From Cardiocondyla obscurior (taxonomy: Eukaryota > Arthropoda > Insecta > Hymenoptera > Formicidae): 64,000 bases of DNA. Under the pieces are notes generated by a model that worked only from the letters and a program-made list of their open reading frames with translations, was not told the DNA's origin and made no database searches. This document shows, one piece after another, positions 41,301 to 54,500 of this stretch (position 1 is the first letter of the stretch; every line of letters begins with the position of its first letter). Made by a program: the position numbers and the translations under genes. The stretch lies in assembly GCF_019399895.1 (NCBI RefSeq), contig NC_091868.1, positions 482,499 through 546,498 of the forward strand, read 5' to 3'.

Positions 41301-44300
41301 AGGTAACCGTACTTGGTCAGATGAGAGAGCGAAATAGGCGCGAGTGGAAGGGGTGGGACAACGTTGAATAATGCAAAATTTCATTTCGGCACGCTTCCGC
41401 GTCGTCATCGACGGCGTGCCGTTCACCCGATGCTCCCGTGAAACATTTAATGCCCCCAGAATTTCCCCTGCGATTTCGCTGCGCCGGATACTCTCCGAGC
41501 ACATTTGTTCGTCGATCCCACGCGTCCGTCAATCGACGAAGGCCGGGGAATTAAGAGGAGACTGGAGAATCATTCGGGAACACGTCCGCTCTTTCCGCGA
41601 TTCGTGCCTCGAATTCGCGACGAAGAGAGCGACGGCGTGTCGAAAGGGAGAGGAAAAAAAAGAAATAAAAAAATACCCGCCGGAGGGCTACACCAAGTGC
41701 TGAACACGCCGTACCCCGCTTAACAATTTCCACCCCCTCTCCTCCCCCTGTTCTCCAGCACGTCTCTGTCTATCTTCTTGGAGAACAGGAGGCAGCGATA
41801 CGCCGTGTCGAAGGAAAAAAAAAGGGACGGGAAGAGAAAAGCTGATGCAAAGGATGGGAAAAGGAAGAAAAGGGGTTGGGAACGAGTTGGTAACGCCAGT
41901 GAGCCGCGTTACGGATTAACGAGGCGCCTCGCTGCAACGACGATGCACTTGCCGGATATCCGGTGCGTCCGGACGGCTCGTGAGATATTCAACGGAGCGA
42001 ATATCCGGATAGATTATGCGATTCTCCTTTTTTCGTTGCGATCCCTTTCCGTTTCTACGTCGCCGTCCTCGTCGTGACAGTCTCGCGAGCGAGAGATTTT
42101 CACGCGACCGATACGTCGCGAGAGTAGCGGCCCGCTGCCAGTAGATAGTTTCACATCGGAAACGCACCGGCGGAACTCAACAACGAATTTACGAGATGCT
42201 AGAGAAGAAACAAATTTTGGATTTGTTCCTACGAAATGAGTTTAATTTATTCGTCCGCGCAACGTTGCCCTCCACTTCCCTGCTGATGAAAAACTTGATT
42301 GCTAAACGAATTCTGATAATATTAATCTCTTTGCATTTCGAAAGGGAATTGTCTTTCAAAGAAACGTAAACGTAATGAAAATGTGAAACGCGAGATTTTT
42401 CTCACTCTAAGCGTAAAATTAAGGGAGAAAGACGTACCTGGTATTGTTAAAAACTTCATTTAGAGCGTGTCTCAGTGATTGTTCGTTTAAATTATTGAAC
42501 TCGAGCACCACCGCGGCACCCCTCGACTTCGCGGCGGCGGAATTGTGAAATTGATCACCGTACATTGGCATCAGCACCATCGGTAGACCCACGTAGACCC
42601 CTTCCGAGAGACCGAGGAGTCCGCCGTGACCAAAGTAACACTTTACGTTCGGATGATCTGAAAGCAAAAACACAATTGCAGCTGAAATAAATTCAGTTAA
42701 TAATTCGAAATAGAGGAAACTAGTAACATTTCGAAATTGGATCGAGATAAGGGAAGTTATTTTTTATTTTTGAAACAAAATTTTTTGCGCAAATAAAGGT
42801 TAAATTAAACAAAAAAGGGATAAAAATTAATTTAGACTATTGCTCGAAATCAATGGCAACATTGTTTCATTCAATAGTGATATTGTTAGTATTCCGTGGA
42901 GTGGTAGCCTTTTCGACATCTCCGTTGCAAACAACGGTTCAATTTACAAAGCCGACCGCGGCCGCGCGCTGGAAATATTCAAATCGCAATTTGCACTAAA
43001 AATGTCAGGGTCAGAGAGGCTCGTGTAACATAACGCACGTAACAGGCCGTTATAAACGACTCCGGCCCTAAATGGAATTGCCGGCAGTACCTAATCTTCC
43101 GCGTACGCGCGCGCACAGAGGCACTTAATTGATTAATTACGCATACATTCGCGCTTGCACGCACGCTTATAACGAAGAATCTATAATTTACAATGCAATT
43201 AACGGGCGAATTACGGATTCGACGCGGTAATTCGTAATTGATTGTGACGTAAATTACAAGTTTAATTCATTAACAGCCACGTATTGCGCCGATAACAGCC
43301 GCGGCTCGAGCCATCCGAGGTGTCGTCACGGATAAACATTTCTTGGCAATTCCATATCTCGCTAATTGCTGTCGTCAAGTACGTAAGAAACTATCACCCT
43401 CTATTACAATATATGTATATGATAGAAATTATATACATATAATAATTATATTCAATAAAAAAATTTAATCTTTGAGCAACGTAACAAAAACATGTTGATA
43501 AGATACGCATAATTAAGTGATCAAAATTAGGTTAATTTGCAGATTTACTTTTTTTTTTTTTTTTTTAATTTACTTAAGACTTGTTACCGAAAAGTATTTA
43601 CGCGACCCACATATGGATGTGCCACTTCGCTGAAATAATTTTTTTTCGGACCTTCGTGTTTTATGTACGGTACACGCCAAAATTATATTACATTTATAAT
43701 TAGCGCTAATGCAGCTCTTCATAATTAATACGAAAGGAGTAATGCTCCTCTCCGACCTGGGTAATTAGCATTCGCCGATATCATACTCTGAGATTTTCTA
43801 AATTATGATTTATGAACGCCTACGTCAGAATTACACATAAGGACAAAGAGCAAAACATATCTGTCAACATGATTAATACTAAAAAATATATAAAAAAAAA
43901 TAAAAATAAAAGAGGAACAATGAAGAAAACCATATAGCGTCCATTGTGGACTTTGTTTAGAACCACGCGGGTGAACGGTATTATCTATCGCAGTCAATAT
44001 TGAATATATTCGCAGGGAATTTTCCACGACCGCCAATATTCGCGATAAAAGTCTCTTGTCCCCTTTTCGTGGCTCTCTGTATTCGTTCCTCTCGCACGAG
44101 AGCCAGCGGCGCATCTCCGGCGTCGATCCTAATGTCAAATTCCATTACCGCCAACGTTCGCCTATCGCCGTGAAAAAGGGGGGGTCAGGGGGACGGAGGA
44201 TAGGGTTCACGAATATGCACGGATATTTGCGATGGGTTTACATTACATCCGCACAATGTGTACGCGCCCGCGAATATATCCACGCATCGTATCGAGAGGA

Positions 44301-47300
44301 TGCGCTTCTTTTGGATGACAAGTGCCGCAGCATCTCGAGGCTTCGGCACCCTCGATGCATCTCGTCGTATCATCTCCCGGCGCGCGTCAATACGTGACAA
44401 GGGATATCTATCGGCGTGGAATTTTTGCAAGCGGCGTGCGCTCACGGGAAAAAGAGAGAGGAAATACAGAAGTGGGGTGACGAAAAATCGGAGAAGGAAG
44501 GATTCTCGCCGCGAGCCCCCGTGCTCCGAGATTTCCGCCGGCGCGTGGTAAATCACGTGCGATATAAAATCCCCTGTGCACCACCGCGACGCACGCGAAT
44601 AAACGTTATTCGCTGTCATATGACGTGCGGTAAAAGATAACATTAACAAGAATCGAATGGATTCCTCTGGGTGTTCCCAGACAGATTTTTATAGCGACCG
44701 ACCGGGAGAAGACAAAGAAACAATTGTCGGGAATATTACAATCGTTATATCGGCGTATCTTTGTTTGACGATTCTTTTAAGCTGCGCCCAAAAAATTCGA
44801 TAGCGTTCGACAAGCCGTGGAGCGAACTTACGTATTTATTAAAAAAGTGCATACTTCGTAACGCGATCGATATCGCAATTAAGGCGCAAGTAAGAGGTGA
44901 TTCTTCTCGTCCAAGAATTTTTTTATCTTCCCGGATGTAATGCACCTAACTTTATAGTGTTGCATAAAAGATTGAAAAAAGAAATTACGAGCACGATCTC
45001 GAAGGGTACGTGAAGGGAAAAAAAAAATTAAAAAAAAAAAAGCAGAGAAAAGAACACGGAAAGTACGGAAGTAGCTTCGAACCAGGCGGCAGAGAGTAAA
45101 AGGAAGGGGATCGGTCGGAATGAGAGGAGATCAAGGTACAGCAGTCACGAAGGGAGATAATAAAATTAAAGCGATCGATCGCGGGAGTCTGACCAACTTG
45201 CGACATAGTTTCAGCAAGATTACCTGAAATATTTGCGTCAGGAACGCCTGTCTGGAAGGATAAATAGGAGAACGGAAAATTTAGGGTTGCCCGTTGTGAC
45301 AAACTCAGATTTAAACGAATAATTACAGCACAAATTAGAATACTAAAAAGCGATTACGTATAACGACATGAATTTCAAAAACGTGAAACTACTTAAATAT
45401 TTCATTGATTTCTTTTTACGATTATCCTGTTTTATATTAAATATACCGGCGCGAGGGCGATTGATAACGAAGGCAAATTCTTTGCATTGAACCGCGCGAT
45501 ATAAGTTTGAAAATGTCGCATACGTCGATGACAGATTTCTAAATATGGGAGGGAATCAAAAAAGAAAAAAAAATACAGAACTATTCTCTTTACTTATCAA
45601 TCTTCCTTCTTTTTCGGAGGAGGTTTTTTTAAAATCCACTCGTATTGCAAAGTGTACGCGCGGAAGCTCGGTAAGAAGACGATATCCCCTCGCCGTTGGT
45701 GAAATCACTGTTTACGCTCGAACGTGTACGGAAATACGCATCGCATCGAAATCGAAGACACGATGAGCGATTTTGCCCGAACTCATTCTAGGTTCGCCCC
45801 GGGATATGCGAGCAACTCCCGGGGATGTGGATGTAAAGCACATTCGCGAACGAAGAAAACACGGGCGATAAGATTAGAAATCGCGTATACTCGAGGGGAG
45901 GGGGGATCTCGATTGCGAATCTTTTTTGGCGCTCCCTTGGTTCGCGGATTTTTAGGTCGAAAATAAGAGAGACACGAGAAAACGCTTTCCATCGACTGGC
46001 AAATTAACGGAAGGTATGAGAGTAAAATGGTAATAAGGGATGACTGGCGTAAAGAAAGAGAAATAAAACGGGGAGAGAGAGCGAGAAAAATAATCTAGTC
46101 GTTAATCCGAAAGCACATATGAGTTTCGCAGTTGTAATTCTGGAGCTTAATAAAGGTAAGCTCATTTTTCATCTCGGGGAATATATTGCGGAGATGTAAT
46201 TTTATAGTTCGTACGTATTCAAAGCGAGATACGAATAGAATAAAGATATGCAACGGTATAGGAGGTAAAAAAAAAAAAAAAATTTGTTAATCTAATAAAC
46301 TTCTGTTCCGCGAAAGAAAATGATTCTTTTAATGCCAACTTAACTACCGAATTTTAATCCGAGGTCTGTCTACGAAAACATTGAAATACTTCGAGTGGAA
46401 ATTTATCTCTCTAATTCTGATTTTGCAGCTAATAGTTAGATCGTGCTGATTAGATATATTAGCTAGATATATTTTTTAGCTAGTGATTAAGTTACTAGCT
46501 ATAATTATTTAAAAAGTATTACTAAAAAAAATTGATAATTCCGACCCCTGCTCGGGATGTTTTATAATGTAAAACGAGAATGGACAAAAACCGAGTATCT
46601 CAAAAACTACAAATGTAAAAATAAATTAATTTAATTCGCAATATAAAATGTAACAACGATAAATTATATATCTACATATATATATTTTTTTTTATTCTAA
46701 AGAAAAGAAATGCGAATTATCGTTCTATAGTGTTGCTAAAGAAGTCATTCGCTCGCCGGACGTAATTCAAAGCGAGTAACGGAGTGACATAGTAGGAAAC
46801 GCGCGCACGCTTGGGAAGAGAGGAGAGAGAAAGTGAGAGATCGAAACGAGAGGACGAGGGTGGTTCTTGGCGTAGCCGGGGAGGTTTAACGGTGATTTAT
46901 GTTGCCGTCGGGTCGTTAGCGAGTTGCCTAATTAAAGTCGTTTCACTCGACAGAGGCCGAGCTGCAAAACTGCTTACGCGAAAATTCTCATGGCAGACTC
47001 TTCGCCTTCTACTCCGTTCTACATCAGCTTTCCCTCTTTTTCCCGCCAACCCTAAGATACTCACGGTAGGCGCACAGTCCGCTCAGGTAAATGATCCGAG
47101 GCATTAAAACTATCCAAATATTCAAGACACGTTATCGAATGAATAAATTTACACGGCCGACGAACGGTGATTCCTAGCTGAAGAAAATGAGTTAACAAAG
47201 AGTTCTTAATTGGCACGAATTGGAAACAAACGATACTAATCTCATCGATGGTTAGACAAGACGTGAATCATCATCTTGTGATAATTTGTTAACGTTATCT

Positions 47301-50300
47301 TTGATAAGATTTTTTTTTTTTCTTGTACATAAACTTCGTTAAACGTTATATTAGTACGACTCTACAACGAGTAGAGATATAGACACGCATTTATTTGCTT
47401 TGCACTCGATCAGCCACAATTTAATTTTTAATTGATAAGATAAAATGTTACTCATTTATCTTTGGCGGAACGAAATTAAATATACGTTGACCTATTATTT
47501 AATCAAATAATATTCTTAATAATCTGAATGCTTATCTCCGATTTTCACAAAAAGCAAATTAATTGCTGATAATTTTCCAAGCTTTCCACGTCGATCGTCG
47601 CCATCGACTAATTAACCTGCCATTCGTTTGCGTATCGCTATTCGTCAGATTGGCGCGAATCGTTTTCAGAAACACCGAAAGCTTCTCAAATATGCCGGGG
47701 CCGCTTTCCGATTTGGCTGTTCAAAACTATTTGACGCTCAACCCCGAGCTGAATAGCACATACCGTAGCTACCAAAATCCCGGGTTTCAGGGATTCGAAA
47801 GCCGCTTTCGATGTTTCGCGCACGTGGACCGATTTCGCCGCGATTCGGCGCAATTAGTTTGACCGCGCGCGCGCTGGCTGGGAATCCTAGCTCTTGCCGG
47901 AAGTATTCCAATTTCTCGCGTTTGTAATCGATAAACGTCGATGGATCGAATGCCCAATACATTCTATAGAAATAATAACAACCGAGCGTAAATTTTTTAT
48001 TTGACTTGCATATTTCATAGTCATTCAACATAATTATCTCTCTTATAACTTTATTACTTGAAAACTTATCTTAAAAATAAAATACAAAAATGGATGACGG
48101 TGTAACTTTGTTTCCTTACGTAAGTCGATTATATAAGTGGAGATATTATTTTCAGAGAGCTGCAATTGCTACGCGCTTGCATAATATTGTTGCATTAGGA
48201 TACACGCAGGGCTATAGTTCGCGATAGCAGGGCGATAGCAGAGCGATACTAATGACAGGAATACGCTTATAGACTGTAAAATGATCTGATTCAGCGTAGA
48301 ATTACGACTAGCGATTGTATTACTCGGTCAAAAATCTAACGTAACTCGAGAGAAAATAGCGCTCGGCCTTTAATCGTTATAACAGGTAGAGAAAGTTTAT
48401 TTATTCTTTATCTTTTAAATGAAATTATAAATATTTTACCTGATCGCACAAATTACGTCCGTGAATATTTGCGCAATTAAATACCGCAAATTTGATTATA
48501 CAACTTTTCGCAAAAAGTTAAACTTTATTCGTTTACCCGAAGAGAAATATTTTTGAAAAATAATTACCGTATGCCAAATATTAATCAACGTAACCAGGGC
48601 AACGTAGATTAAAGAAGTGACCGTAACAAAGCGGCGGGTTATCAATTTCAAAGGGATAACCAATAAACTCCCATCAGAGGTGAAACTCTTGTGTTACGAA
48701 AACGTGCGAGACCGGCCGGGGAAATTATTATTATTAAACAAAGAGGAGAGTGAAACCGGAAGAGAGTGCAAACGAAGCGAAAACACGCGTTACGTCGGCG
48801 GGTGCAGTTTAACCGCGAACTGCGCGATAAAAAGGGCAGAAACGGCGAAAAAAATACAGAGGCAAAAATGAAAGCACGCGCAGGTGCGACCGTCGATCAT
48901 CGGGCGCGGCGCGGCGGCAATAAAATATGTCAAACGGTGTCTAAAACGACCCGGTTGAAATTTTTAGCAAGGCATTACCATTGCAAATCCGCGCACGCCG
49001 GCCTGCACTGTAAAATCCGCGATCGCCGCCCGCGGAAACGCCTGTCGCAAAGCAAAATTATCCCGCGGCCGCAATCGACGCCGCGCAAATTTGTCATGCG
49101 ATCGACGGGATTGTTGATGCAAGGACGCCTCATTTCCATCTCCACCACACGCACAAATTGCTGGACGAAACTTATTACTATTGGCCCGTTGGCAAAAAAA
49201 TTTTGATTGCTACTTATAGACTTTTATTACTTCCGTATTCGATTTTTTTTCAGAGGTTTAGAAAAAATTAATTACAGACTGTGAAGACTTATTTATGTTA
49301 ATATTATTTTTTTGTACTGCTTTTTAAGTATTTTTCATTACAAAATATGTATATATATTTCTTACTTTTAGATAGATTCATATGACATTTGATAGCAGAT
49401 CAAAATTTTATTTGCTTATGGAAATATTTTTAAAAATATTCGATCGAGAAGTTGTTTTAACAAGAATATTTTATAAAATAATTTTCTTGCGAATATCAAT
49501 TATTCGTAATGAATATGTAGAAATGTCATATATTTTTTAAAGCTACTTATCGTTACGAATAATTAATTAAGCAAATATTAAACTAAATATTAATACTTTT
49601 TTTTTACAATTAAGTTACGTCGAGCTATTAGAACGACTCAGAAAACATTTGAATTTATTAATTATTTTTGTATATTACTCGCATTCGTTAAAAAAGTCTT
49701 GTAAATGTTATTTTTTTTTTTTTTATATTGTGAAATAATTTATAATTTCAATAAGCTAATTTTATTGACGTATAACTGTCTGAACAGTATTTAATTCACT
49801 ACCAGATAAATCTTGACTTAATTTTTTATGTTCCCGCATTTAATATCTTCACATCATGCATGAATAATTTATTCTGTATGCGTCATAATATTACCTGCAA
49901 AATCTGGTAATTATCATGCAAGTGACGTAACACATACTTCACTTTAATGCAATATACAGATCATTATACTTTTTTAATATTATATTACAACCTTCCCATT
50001 TTGCATCATACTGTCAAATCTATTTTCTCTTTCGCATCCGCGAGTTAACTTTAATTAATAAAATAACTTTGCGCGTTATGCGGCAGATAGATACGAAGAA
50101 AATTTATCCGCAAATCTTGAAAATAAATAACCTTATTTTTATTTTTTATATAATCTATTTTTTATTTATAAGACTTTTTTAAATCTCGGTAATTTATTTC
50201 ATATTTTAATTAAAAAAATTTTAATTGTAAAAAAAAAACTAATTTATAGTCCGATTTGTGTCAATGTGGTCTTAGACTCGATGAAAGAAAGCTTTATTCT

Positions 50301-51426
50301 TTTACTCACTCAATACATCGAACTGAGGTAGCCATTTCCTGACCATAACGTTGTCTAGCTTGCGCGGTAGCTCATCAGCTTCATACTTCCAAAGCACTTT
50401 TCGCGGTATTGAGCCGAGCACATTCAATATCGCGTCCAGCTTTTTTTGCGGCATTGTATGCATTTTGATCATAGAGCCTAAACTAAAATATAACACTCCT
50501 TCGTGGGCGTTATTAAGAAATTCGGCTATGTCTTTTGGCAACGGATTAATTCTAGACGGAATGTGAAGACCACCGATTTCCACTACATTTGGCAAGTGCG
50601 GTCTACTGCCATGTAGACTACTGTGAGTGTTTACGAGTAATGCCTGCGATTGCTGAGCGATTTCATTTAACTTGGGAAGGTCCGAACCAAAGACTTGCTC
50701 GGCGATAACCTGATCTTTATATCGGAAATAATAGTCGTACGTCATTTTCGTCAACAATTGACATAATACGTTTGCCATTCGATTAATAAAATTTAAAGGT
50801 TTAGTAAGGCCGAGAAATATAACCGGAATGTAGCTCGGATCGTCCGAGTTGGCCATATCGTTGTTCGTCCAAGGCATAACTTGATGTGACGACAAACTTA
50901 TGAAAGGCGCTTTGAATCGATGAATAAAGCCTAAATAACAATCGGTGTTAAAGTTCTCCGTGAGAATCACGTCGAATACCTCGTCGGATTGAAGGAATTC
51001 CTTAATCGCCGAATTCTGCAGACCGGTATTGCACGCGTGATCGGCCATATATCTAAGCATAGTGAGTTCCTTTAAAACACGAGACCACGTGTGCTCAATA
51101 TTTTGTAGATCTATAACGTTGACGAAGACACCGACTGAGGAATTCACCAAACTAATATCTTTGTAACTTGGTAGCGGCTCTTTCGCCTTAGCGCTGTCGG
51201 TTCGTGGAAAAAACGAAATCACAGTGATCTCGTGGCCTTTGCGTGCTAATTCTTCCAGTAGAGGCTTGAACACGTCGAAATGGCTTTTGCCAAGATGCCC
51301 GAAGACACCAAGTATTTTGAGTTTCGGTTCGGTGCTATTTACGAACGTAGTTTGATTACTTGCCAAAGAATACGTAGATAACACCGCGGTCAAAAGAAAA
51401 ATTAAGAGGTGATGCATTTTCTGCAT
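20064..51426 (-). CDS. UGT: UDP-glycosyltransferase (UGT), three-exon gene
   Basis: Joining 51426-50310, 42657-42438 and 20376-20064 gives a 549-residue protein. UGTs of this family transfer a sugar, usually glucose from UDP-glucose in insects, to small lipophilic compounds in the ER lumen for detoxification, pigment or cuticle chemistry. Visible parts are a signal peptide at about residues 1-22, an N-terminal acceptor-binding domain with the candidate catalytic His49 (SHF) and an acidic partner near residues 157-162, and the donor-binding signature from WLPQFDVL to GDQ at residues 365-408. A membrane span lies at about 498-523, followed by a basic tail ending KKKD, which fits a KKXX ER-retrieval signal. 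The signature is interrupted by intron 1 and is rebuilt only by splicing. Exon 1 ends in phase 1 and exon 2 in phase 2, and both joins keep the frame. Length is slightly above the usual 510-530. The exact subfamily and substrate cannot be told. Confidence 0.93.
29700..29960 (+). repeat. Degenerate tandem repeat, about three units of 80-96 bases
   Basis: AAACCCGCGTAATCTTTT, AAATCCGCGCAATCTTCG and AAATCCGCGTGATCTTTT start three successive units. Each ends near ATGAATATGCCTTT, ATGAATATTCCAAAG or ATGAATGTCCTTTG. A 67-codon frame covers two units and stops in the third, so no coding role is supported. Confidence 0.55.
36007..36147 (+). promoter_or_regulatory. Possible TATA promoter and noncoding first exon inside UGT intron 2
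   Basis: TATATAA at 36007-36013 lies in a CpG-rich patch, and a good donor, GGAG|GTAAGG, follows at 36147/36148. This could be a plus-strand promoter and first exon antisense to UGT. No initiator consensus is evident at +30 and no following exon was identified. Confidence 0.15.
36753..36777 (+). repeat. Run of 25 A
   Basis: This is one of the longest A runs in the window. It follows a CpG-rich, pyrimidine-rich stretch. I saw no target-site duplication or gene copy before it, so a retroposed tail is not supported. Confidence 0.6.
37800..38150 (+). repeat. Dispersed repeat copy P2 (inside UGT intron 2)
   Basis: This is the homologue of 3715-4160. Both have a GC-rich leader (CTGACC or CTGACCGCCGCGG), a GTAGG-TAGTCG junction and the same AT-rich tail. 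It could be a decayed mobile element or a duplicated promoter with a first exon. Nothing in the sequence settles which. Confidence 0.7.
38586..38602 (+). repeat. TA microsatellite
   Basis: About eight TA units lie inside UGT intron 2. A similar short run is at 28424-28438. Confidence 0.75.
42438..42657 (-). CDS. UGT: UGT exon 2 (UDP-sugar binding signature)
   Basis: The acceptor is TTTCAG|AT and the donor is CAG|GTACGT. The 220 bases encode HPNVKCYFGHGG through NEVFNNT (residues 374-445) plus two bases of the next codon. This is the heart of the UGT donor site: the HGG loop, GLPMVLMPMYGDQ with the sugar-contacting Asp407 and Gln408, and FHNSAAAKSRGAAV. The loop reads FGHGG where most family members have a Thr or Ser before the His. 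One base from exon 1 completes an Asn codon, giving VLNHPNV. Confidence 0.95.
42658..50309 (-). other. UGT intron 1 (about 7.7 kb)
   Basis: The intron is bounded by GTGAGT and TTTCAG. It is AT-rich with a CpG-rich patch at about 44.0-44.6 kb and a purine-rich patch at 44.99-45.15 kb. Another patch with many CpGs is at 48.7-49.1 kb. Short runs of A or T recur, for example at 46267-46281 and 43551-43566. The open frames here are short, overlap on both strands and match nothing I recognise. No transposon ends or RNA gene were found. Confidence 0.6.
50310..51426 (-). CDS. UGT: UGT exon 1 (signal peptide and acceptor-binding domain)
   Basis: This exon encodes residues 1-372 plus one base. It opens MQKMHHLLIFLLTAVLS, a good signal peptide. 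A second ATG three codons on would also work. LKILGVFGHLGKSHFDVFKP is the usual UGT start, with His49 in the catalytic position. FDVILTENFNTDCYLGF at about 151-167 holds the acidic partner. HEGVLYFSLGSM (308-319) and VLWKYEADELP (344-354) are standard C-domain motifs. The donor is A|GTGAGT at 50309-50304. The open frame runs only three codons past it to a stop, so splicing is required. Confidence 0.95.
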
Positions 51427-51530
51427 TTTGCAAATGTGTCTAAGTAAATCTAGTTCACGCTAATTGGATACAAGTAGTCTATAGCTTCTCTAAGCAACGA
51501 TCGATCGTCCACTGTGAACCGTCATCGACG

Positions 51531-51570
51531 AACTGGCAGTCAGTCAATTAAACCATCTATGTATATATTC
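51531..51570 (-). promoter_or_regulatory. Candidate UGT core promoter (TATA-like box and initiator)
   Basis: On the minus strand TATATA lies at 51567-51562, and an initiator-like CCAGTT has its A at 51534, about 33 bases downstream. That is the normal TATA to start-site spacing. It would give a 5' UTR of roughly 108 bases before the ATG at 51426. Position and spacing are seen. Activity is inferred. Confidence 0.35.
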
Positions 51571-54500
51571 CTCTGATGCAGGCAACGATACGTTTTAATA
51601 CAGTGGTAGGGGTATCCCACGTGCACTTTGCATGTATTTCTTGACAATCTACTCTCTAAATGCGATAACGATCAGTAAAGATGCTAACGACGAGATCGGC
51701 GATAATAATTACTAGCATGATAATAAATATCATTTTATCGTTGGAAAAAAAAATTGGCAGTAACTAAGAATTAATTGAGACAATTCTTTAAGTTTAAAAT
51801 AATTACATAATTATCTCTAGTTAATTAACTTATCAAAATGTTTTGTAAAATTATTATTATCGACATTACTGAGCTAACAATATTTTTATATTATTTATTA
51901 ACTGATGAATCGTTAAATCTAAAGATGATTTTATTCGTGACAGCTGATAAATAATTCGTATAATTTTTTATTTCTTTTGCTATTTATTATTTATTTAATA
52001 TTATTTAAAGTTTGAATAATGAACTAATAACATTGTATCTGTTTATTTACAATTAATGAGAAAAATTATTACATATCGCATATTATGTAAAGGCAATGAA
52101 ATCACAATGTACAAAGATACTTTATACTGTAATTAATGCAACTGACTAAACGTCAAAAACATGTATTTTAGCAAACAAATTAACAACACGCAATATCTTA
52201 CTTAGGATGTAACATTTTTTTTAGTCTACGTGAGTGAAAAAGTAGAACAATAAATTACAACACAATAAATTCAAAATAAAATAATCAATTTTAAGTAATG
52301 AGTAATTAAATACAAATTATCGTTTTAAATAATTTTTATTGGAGCGCTTATGTATTAAAATATTTTGCTACACGAGATACAGTATAACGAAAAAGTTGTG
52401 ATATCGCTTCTTACATATATTCGATAAATATTTGATTTTTATTCGTATCTCTGAATTTATTTCGCAGCTGTAAATTTCGTTAACAAAAAAAGACATTGCA
52501 AGTCAAATAGGCAAAATAAGTAATTACGAAATTATCGTACGATGCTTACGTTATATACATTTTTTGCTTCAAAAATCTAAAGTGAAAAGGTAATAAATCG
52601 TTCAAAACTTACGATAACTTACGATAACATGTTTAATTTATCGAACAAAACATATTTTTTCTGTCTTTTTTTTTTTTTCTTTTATTCGAACTTTTATAAA
52701 TGTTCAGGCGATATTATTACGACATGACATAATTCCGATAAGAGTATTGCCCAATATGGTCCACGTGTTGTCGCAGCTTTCTTTCTCGTTTATTCTAAAC
52801 TCTCTTTTTCTCTTCACTTGCGAATTAAGCTATTACGATCTCAAGCGTCTCTCAAAGAAAGGGATGGGTCCAAGGGGGATTCTGTCATGCGCAATTGTGA
52901 CCTTAATTGTATCCGGAAAATCGACACGTGACTAATGAAGGAGCGAGGACTACGATCGTCGAATACCGCACGGATGTTGAAACGACAAACTTTGGCACAT
53001 CCTCCTCACGTGCGAGAGAATGACAACGACGCTGGGAAGAGATAAACCGCGACGTCATCCCCAAGTGTCATTAGAGTAATTACCACTCGACGCCTCTCTG
53101 TCTTCGCTCGCGTCTACGCTAAGCTGCAAAGTTTTTTGTAAAAAACAGAATTCTCTATGCATACGCATATAAAATTATGTTTTAATTCACTTCTTTACTC
53201 TTCAACGCAGACAACAGCCGCAAGAAAAATTTATTTTTATTAAAAACCGTCTACAACTTTATTCGTCTTATTTTGATAACAGAAAATCAGCTTAATTTAA
53301 TTAGAAAAAAAGAAAAAAAAACACAAATTAGTTTGCGCACAAATATTTAAATAGAAATTAACATATTGAGGAAACAAAATGTAAATGTTAGCCGAATGTT
53401 GACACTCGCCCACGCTCGCTTGGAAGATTCTCTTTCGAGAGATTTAGGTTCTTCTCGGAAGAATTAATTCAGATTGCAATTACCAATATTGTTATCGATC
53501 ATTTTCGCCGTTTCAATTAGGACAAATTGCGTCTCGCCGAATGTTTGTGAAATTGCAAGTATAATTTCCTACCTCCATACATTGTTCAAGTTCGTGGGCG
53601 GATCTCGAAGGCTCTCGCCGAGGAACGAGATGCTGTCTTGCGGTCGCACTGGCGTCTTGCCGATGTCGGTGCGCATCACAGCGGCCCAGAGTAAATTGAC
53701 GAGACACAGTGTAGAGGTTGGCCGGTATAATATACGTACGCCATACAATGTGACGAGCGTTAGCCGAAATGGTCGACAATGTCTTGCGACAAAGTCCCGG
53801 CCAAAGTTATTCGGTGGCGGCTATTCGCCGCTAGCATCCTCCGGTTAGATAAGCGCGGACACTCGGCGGATTCCGGAAACTTTGCTCCGGCAGTGATATC
53901 CAGCCACCTCGGACCAAGTTCCGGCAAGTAATCGCTAATTAATTGCATTCTGTAATCAACGGGCCGCCGCGCTCACGTTTTCATACGACGTGTAAACCCC
54001 GTCTGTTTGCTCGCAGCGCGGACGGTGCAAGTAGAGTATTATTCCACGGGCGTTCATTTACACGGCGGGAATAAAAAATAGCCAGCCAGAATCCCCACCG
54101 AGAAGAGCGGAGCACTGGCAACATTTTGTTGAAGAACAACAAGAAATATTTCGAGAACATGTCGCGGGTTTATATAAGTTTCGCGGGGCCACTGTCGCCG
54201 AACGTTTGATTCGATTGCTAAATATTTTTTTAATCAATTATTTCGACGTTCCTCTGCAGCGGATGTACGCAGCTAAATGGTTTCCTTTTTCCCCCCCCAA
54301 AAAAAAGAAAAAAGAATACCTTTCCAATAATCGATTTTCGATTATCAATTGTGCATATAACAAATAAATTATCACGAAACCGATAGCACCCACCATCGTA
54401 AGTAATATACATGACGTTAAACTAATAAGAAGAAAAAGAATCAAAATAAAATACTTTAACGAAATATTTAGTTGTAGATATTATACATTTTTTTTTTAAA

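Larger units (their letters stand above)
20377..42437 (-). other. UGT intron 2 (about 22 kb), contents otherwise unassigned
   Basis: The intron is bounded by GTACGT and TTTCAG. It holds the second copy of a dispersed repeat (37800-38150), a degenerate tandem repeat at 29.70-29.96 kb, CpG-rich patches at 20.9-21.3, 35.9-36.6 and 41.3-42.1 kb, a run of 25 A at 36753-36777, and TA repeats at 28424-28438 and 38586-38602. I found no exon with recognisable protein homology. Plus-strand noncoding exons remain possible near 36.0-36.2 kb. Confidence 0.55.
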
